Part shown: positions 61,151 to 64,000 of the stretch, in pieces
Layout: every line of letters starts with the position of its first letter
Numbering within the stretch: the first letter of the stretch is position 1
Assembly: GCA_023846275.1 (NCBI GenBank)
Contig: JAIUJO010000142.1
Location: 1,159,409-1,223,408, forward strand
DNA length: 64,000 nucleotides
Source of the DNA: Vanilla planifolia
Lineage: Eukaryota; Streptophyta; Magnoliopsida; Asparagales; Orchidaceae
Direction of reading: 5' to 3'
Notes under the pieces: generated by a model
What the model was told of the DNA's origin: nothing
The model's database searches: none
The model's input: the letters and a program-made list of their open reading frames with translations, nothing else
Position numbers and translations under genes: made by a program

Positions 61151-64000
61151 AAGTAAATGCGAATAAGTTGATCGATTCATAAAAAATTATTGCATTACAA
61201 TTACTAGAAATAGATCAATCTAAGCATGATTATTTAATAATCAATGTAGCATCTTTTATAACTATTTGCACTTTCATTCCTTATCCATTAAAGTAAATGC
61301 CTAATGAATGAGAGCTCTCTTATTGACCATTGACTAATATAATCAATGAATTCATTCATTACTTCCCTCTTAAGATTGGATGGACTCTAGTATCCATCAA
61401 GTGTAGCTGTTACATTAAAGTATACAAATTCTATCCATTATTCTTTATTTTCTCTACAATTTGAGCCACCATGTACCAAAGTGTTCTTCATTTACCACTT
61501 GAATTTAGCATACACATAAGTATTATAGGCACCATTTTGTCTCCATTATTATCAATCAACAAGTGAACTAAATGCTCATCCTCATTTAAGTTTTCGCAAA
61601 GGATGCTTTTAATTCATAATACCTTAATCCCATCGGACTTATTCACAATGTAGTGCTCAAATTCTAATCTCTAAGATAGATTATGCAATTAGCTATTATC
61701 AGCCATAAGTTTCATGACAATAATAAAAATTATTTTTTTTAAGTAGAAGCATAAATTACCTTCCTTAGTTCATATTTGTTCTACCTCTAATATTACATGC
61801 CAGGATGTTATGTAACAAAAGTCATTTGTTATGAAATTTAAGAAAATCTAGCACTTCTATAAATCTTACTCAAACTAAGATGCCTCTTTAACCATTTTTA
61901 ATATTTCAGTTTGAGTGCCTACTCTAAATTAAGTTGAAATCTTCCTCTTTAGTTTACATAAGACTAGAATTTGTAGATCATTTAAGCAAGTAATTACTAA
62001 AATTTTAAAATGATTGGTCCATGTTAATTCATTTGGAAACTTGGTTTTGTCAAAGAATATGCTAATTCTACTACTAACTGTATCAGCTAAACTATTTATC
62101 GCTTTTTGTGCTACTTCTTTGTAGTGGAACAATTTCGTAGTGCCTCAATATTGTTTCATACAACATCTCTGTCTAAAATAAAACAATCAGAATATAGTGA
62201 TTTTTCATTTAGAATGTTGCCTATGTAATAAATAATGGCTTAGTGAGATTATATTCATTCCCATTTGTTGATGCTTATTTTTGCTTGCATTTTTTTTTGA
62301 CATTTTATTTTTTTAACATTTAAGAGAGGTATGACCTTGGCCATAGAAGTCAAATTAATAATAAACTTATCATATTGAATTCTTTGCCATAATCTATTTG
62401 AGCTTCAAAATTTTTTGTTATCCAGATTCAACTAGGTAATAGCTTCAATAGATCAACTACAACACACATCTTGTTTATGCTTATTCTAACTAGGATTATA
62501 ATAGCTGTTGTCACTTGTATAGGATTTTTTACTACCAAAGCTAAGGAGCATAGACCTACCTCATTAACACACTCAAATCAAACATAAATTAGAGCTAATT
62601 TTGATCCAAACAACATTCACGTGAAATATTATTTCCTTAAAGTCAATGATGTTCCATGCTTGTTGAAGCCAACCCCTTGTATAATCTATCAAATATAATT
62701 AGTACATGTCAGTCATCCAAAAATGATACCTTTTTGTCATTGAAAATTTTTATTTTCCTAAATGCCACTATCCATATTTGGAGAAATGTGTGAAAATTTC
62801 CTCATTTACTCAAGCCTCAATGGTGTGTCAATTTTTTCATCATTCAAAATAATTTTTGGTTGACCATTGAAGGTTTTCTTTGTTTCATGTGAAATAGTGA
62901 AAGGTCAACTACCTAGCAAACAACTTCAACAAATGAAAGGTTGGGGTGGGCGAGGTCCTTAGACATACAACAAAGTCTCCACTCTACCTAACAATTAAGA
63001 ATATTCATTGATACTATCACTGCCTATCCATCATATTCGTTGACAATTTAAATTTTGGTTATTTACTATTGTTGCTCAATCATTAAATAGAATCATAAAA
63101 AAATATTATTTGGGATATGCAGTACTAAGAAGTCATTCCTTAACAATGAAATAATTGTATGCATCATAATTTAACATAATTTGCCACTATAAAATGGACA
63201 ATAATCAAGGCTTCTCACGTGAAAACTTGTCATGAGAAGATACGCTAAGTCTCACATGTTTTGAATTCCATAACTAATCTATGTACAATAATTATTTGAC
63301 CTTTAAAAATTTAAGATTGGGTTAAATACATATGAGTCAGGATTATTAGCAGTTCAAAAATAATACACAACATTTATTTTTAAGGATAGAAGTCTAGTTC
63401 ATCTAGATTCCCTATTCAACATATTTTGATTCACAATGGATTCATCCTTACCAATTTGGTGCAGCATAATTCCTTGTGAATCAAAATTATTTGAATAATT
63501 GAGTTATATAGACAAATGCTTATTCTTAATGATTATGATCTTAAAATCTTATAGTGTTTTGCTATGTTTAAATGTTTATTACTTGATGTTAGAAGTTGGG
63601 TGCACAATCAATTCTTGAAGTTAACAATTATGAAGGTAGTTTTACTAAATTTTTTAACATCTAACTAATAGCTGTGATTAACTATTCAAATAGTACTTAT
63701 ATGCATAACGTATTTTATAATTAGGATATAATGTTAAGGATCATGTTGAGGTAATATTATCTACTCACACAGAATAGGTCCCAATTCAAATAGTTTAAGA
63801 TTCTAATCATAACAAGAAATTAGTCGTGTCATTTAGAATCAAGCAAAGTTAATTTTAGCCACTTTAGCAGCTTACAATGTTGGGAGACCTACTTGATTTC
63901 CTAAAGCATTGCATTAACGACTCAAAAAACATTGTATTCATCAGTGGTGGTAATTTTTGGTGAGTGTGAAGTATTTTAAGTTCATAAGAAAAACGATGTC
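61151..64000. other. AT-rich intergenic DNA, nothing recognised
   Basis: No gene supported. A 67-codon minus-strand frame (61929-62132) has ordinary composition and contains NELTWTNHFKILV, but it matches no family I know and has many stops on either side. The region may hold further decayed retroelement sequence. Confidence 0.5.

Overview
This window reads as intergenic heterochromatin of a flowering plant. It is strongly AT-rich, contains no gene I can assign to the host, and every protein-like signal I can identify belongs to a retroelement. The plant assignment rests on three things: a Ty3/gypsy element with 3-kb LTRs and a primer-binding site matching plant initiator tRNA-Met, Sirevirus-like Ty1/copia fossils, and LINE remnants carrying the zinc-binding (zf-RVT) and RNase H domains typical of plant L1-type elements. 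I cannot name the species. No rRNA, tRNA, CRISPR or bacterial feature was seen.

Layout. 1-2269 is a degenerate CA/ACATGC-rich block that ends exactly where a dispersed repeat (2268-2715, second copy 34961-35395) begins. 2716-12438 is AT-rich and unassigned, with a CA/TA microsatellite (4711-4837) and one copy (9240-9720) of a second dispersed repeat (other copy 52860-53290). 12439-25075 is the dominant feature: a compound Ty3/gypsy element, probably of the Tekay/Del chromovirus group, arranged LTR-internal-LTR-internal-LTR. Its G+C- and CpG-rich sequence stands out sharply from the surroundings. 25076-34960 is AT-rich and holds an old LINE on the minus strand (about 30350-33350). 35400-36470 is an unnamed repeat whose inverted partner lies at 51170-52200. 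37060-41700 is an old Ty1/copia element on the minus strand. 42900-47030 is a LINE 3' part on the plus strand, split by a solo LTR of the same gypsy family (43461-46414) flanked by a perfect 5-bp target duplication. 50016-50451 is a very recent 251-bp-period tandem duplication. 56580-61150 holds LTR-like sequence and a second Ty1/copia fossil on the plus strand. The rest to 64000 is unassigned AT-rich DNA.

History inferred from the nesting: LINEs and copia elements are the oldest layer and heavily decayed; a member of the gypsy family inserted into the plus-strand LINE and was later reduced to a solo LTR; the compound gypsy locus is the youngest large feature, its two internal units differing at only about six positions by eye. 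I found no undescribed cellular system. The most notable items are the shared-LTR tandem structure, the copy-number-variable hairpin repeats inside the LTRs, the 1-kb inverted repeat family with no recognisable coding parts, and the long CA-rich block.
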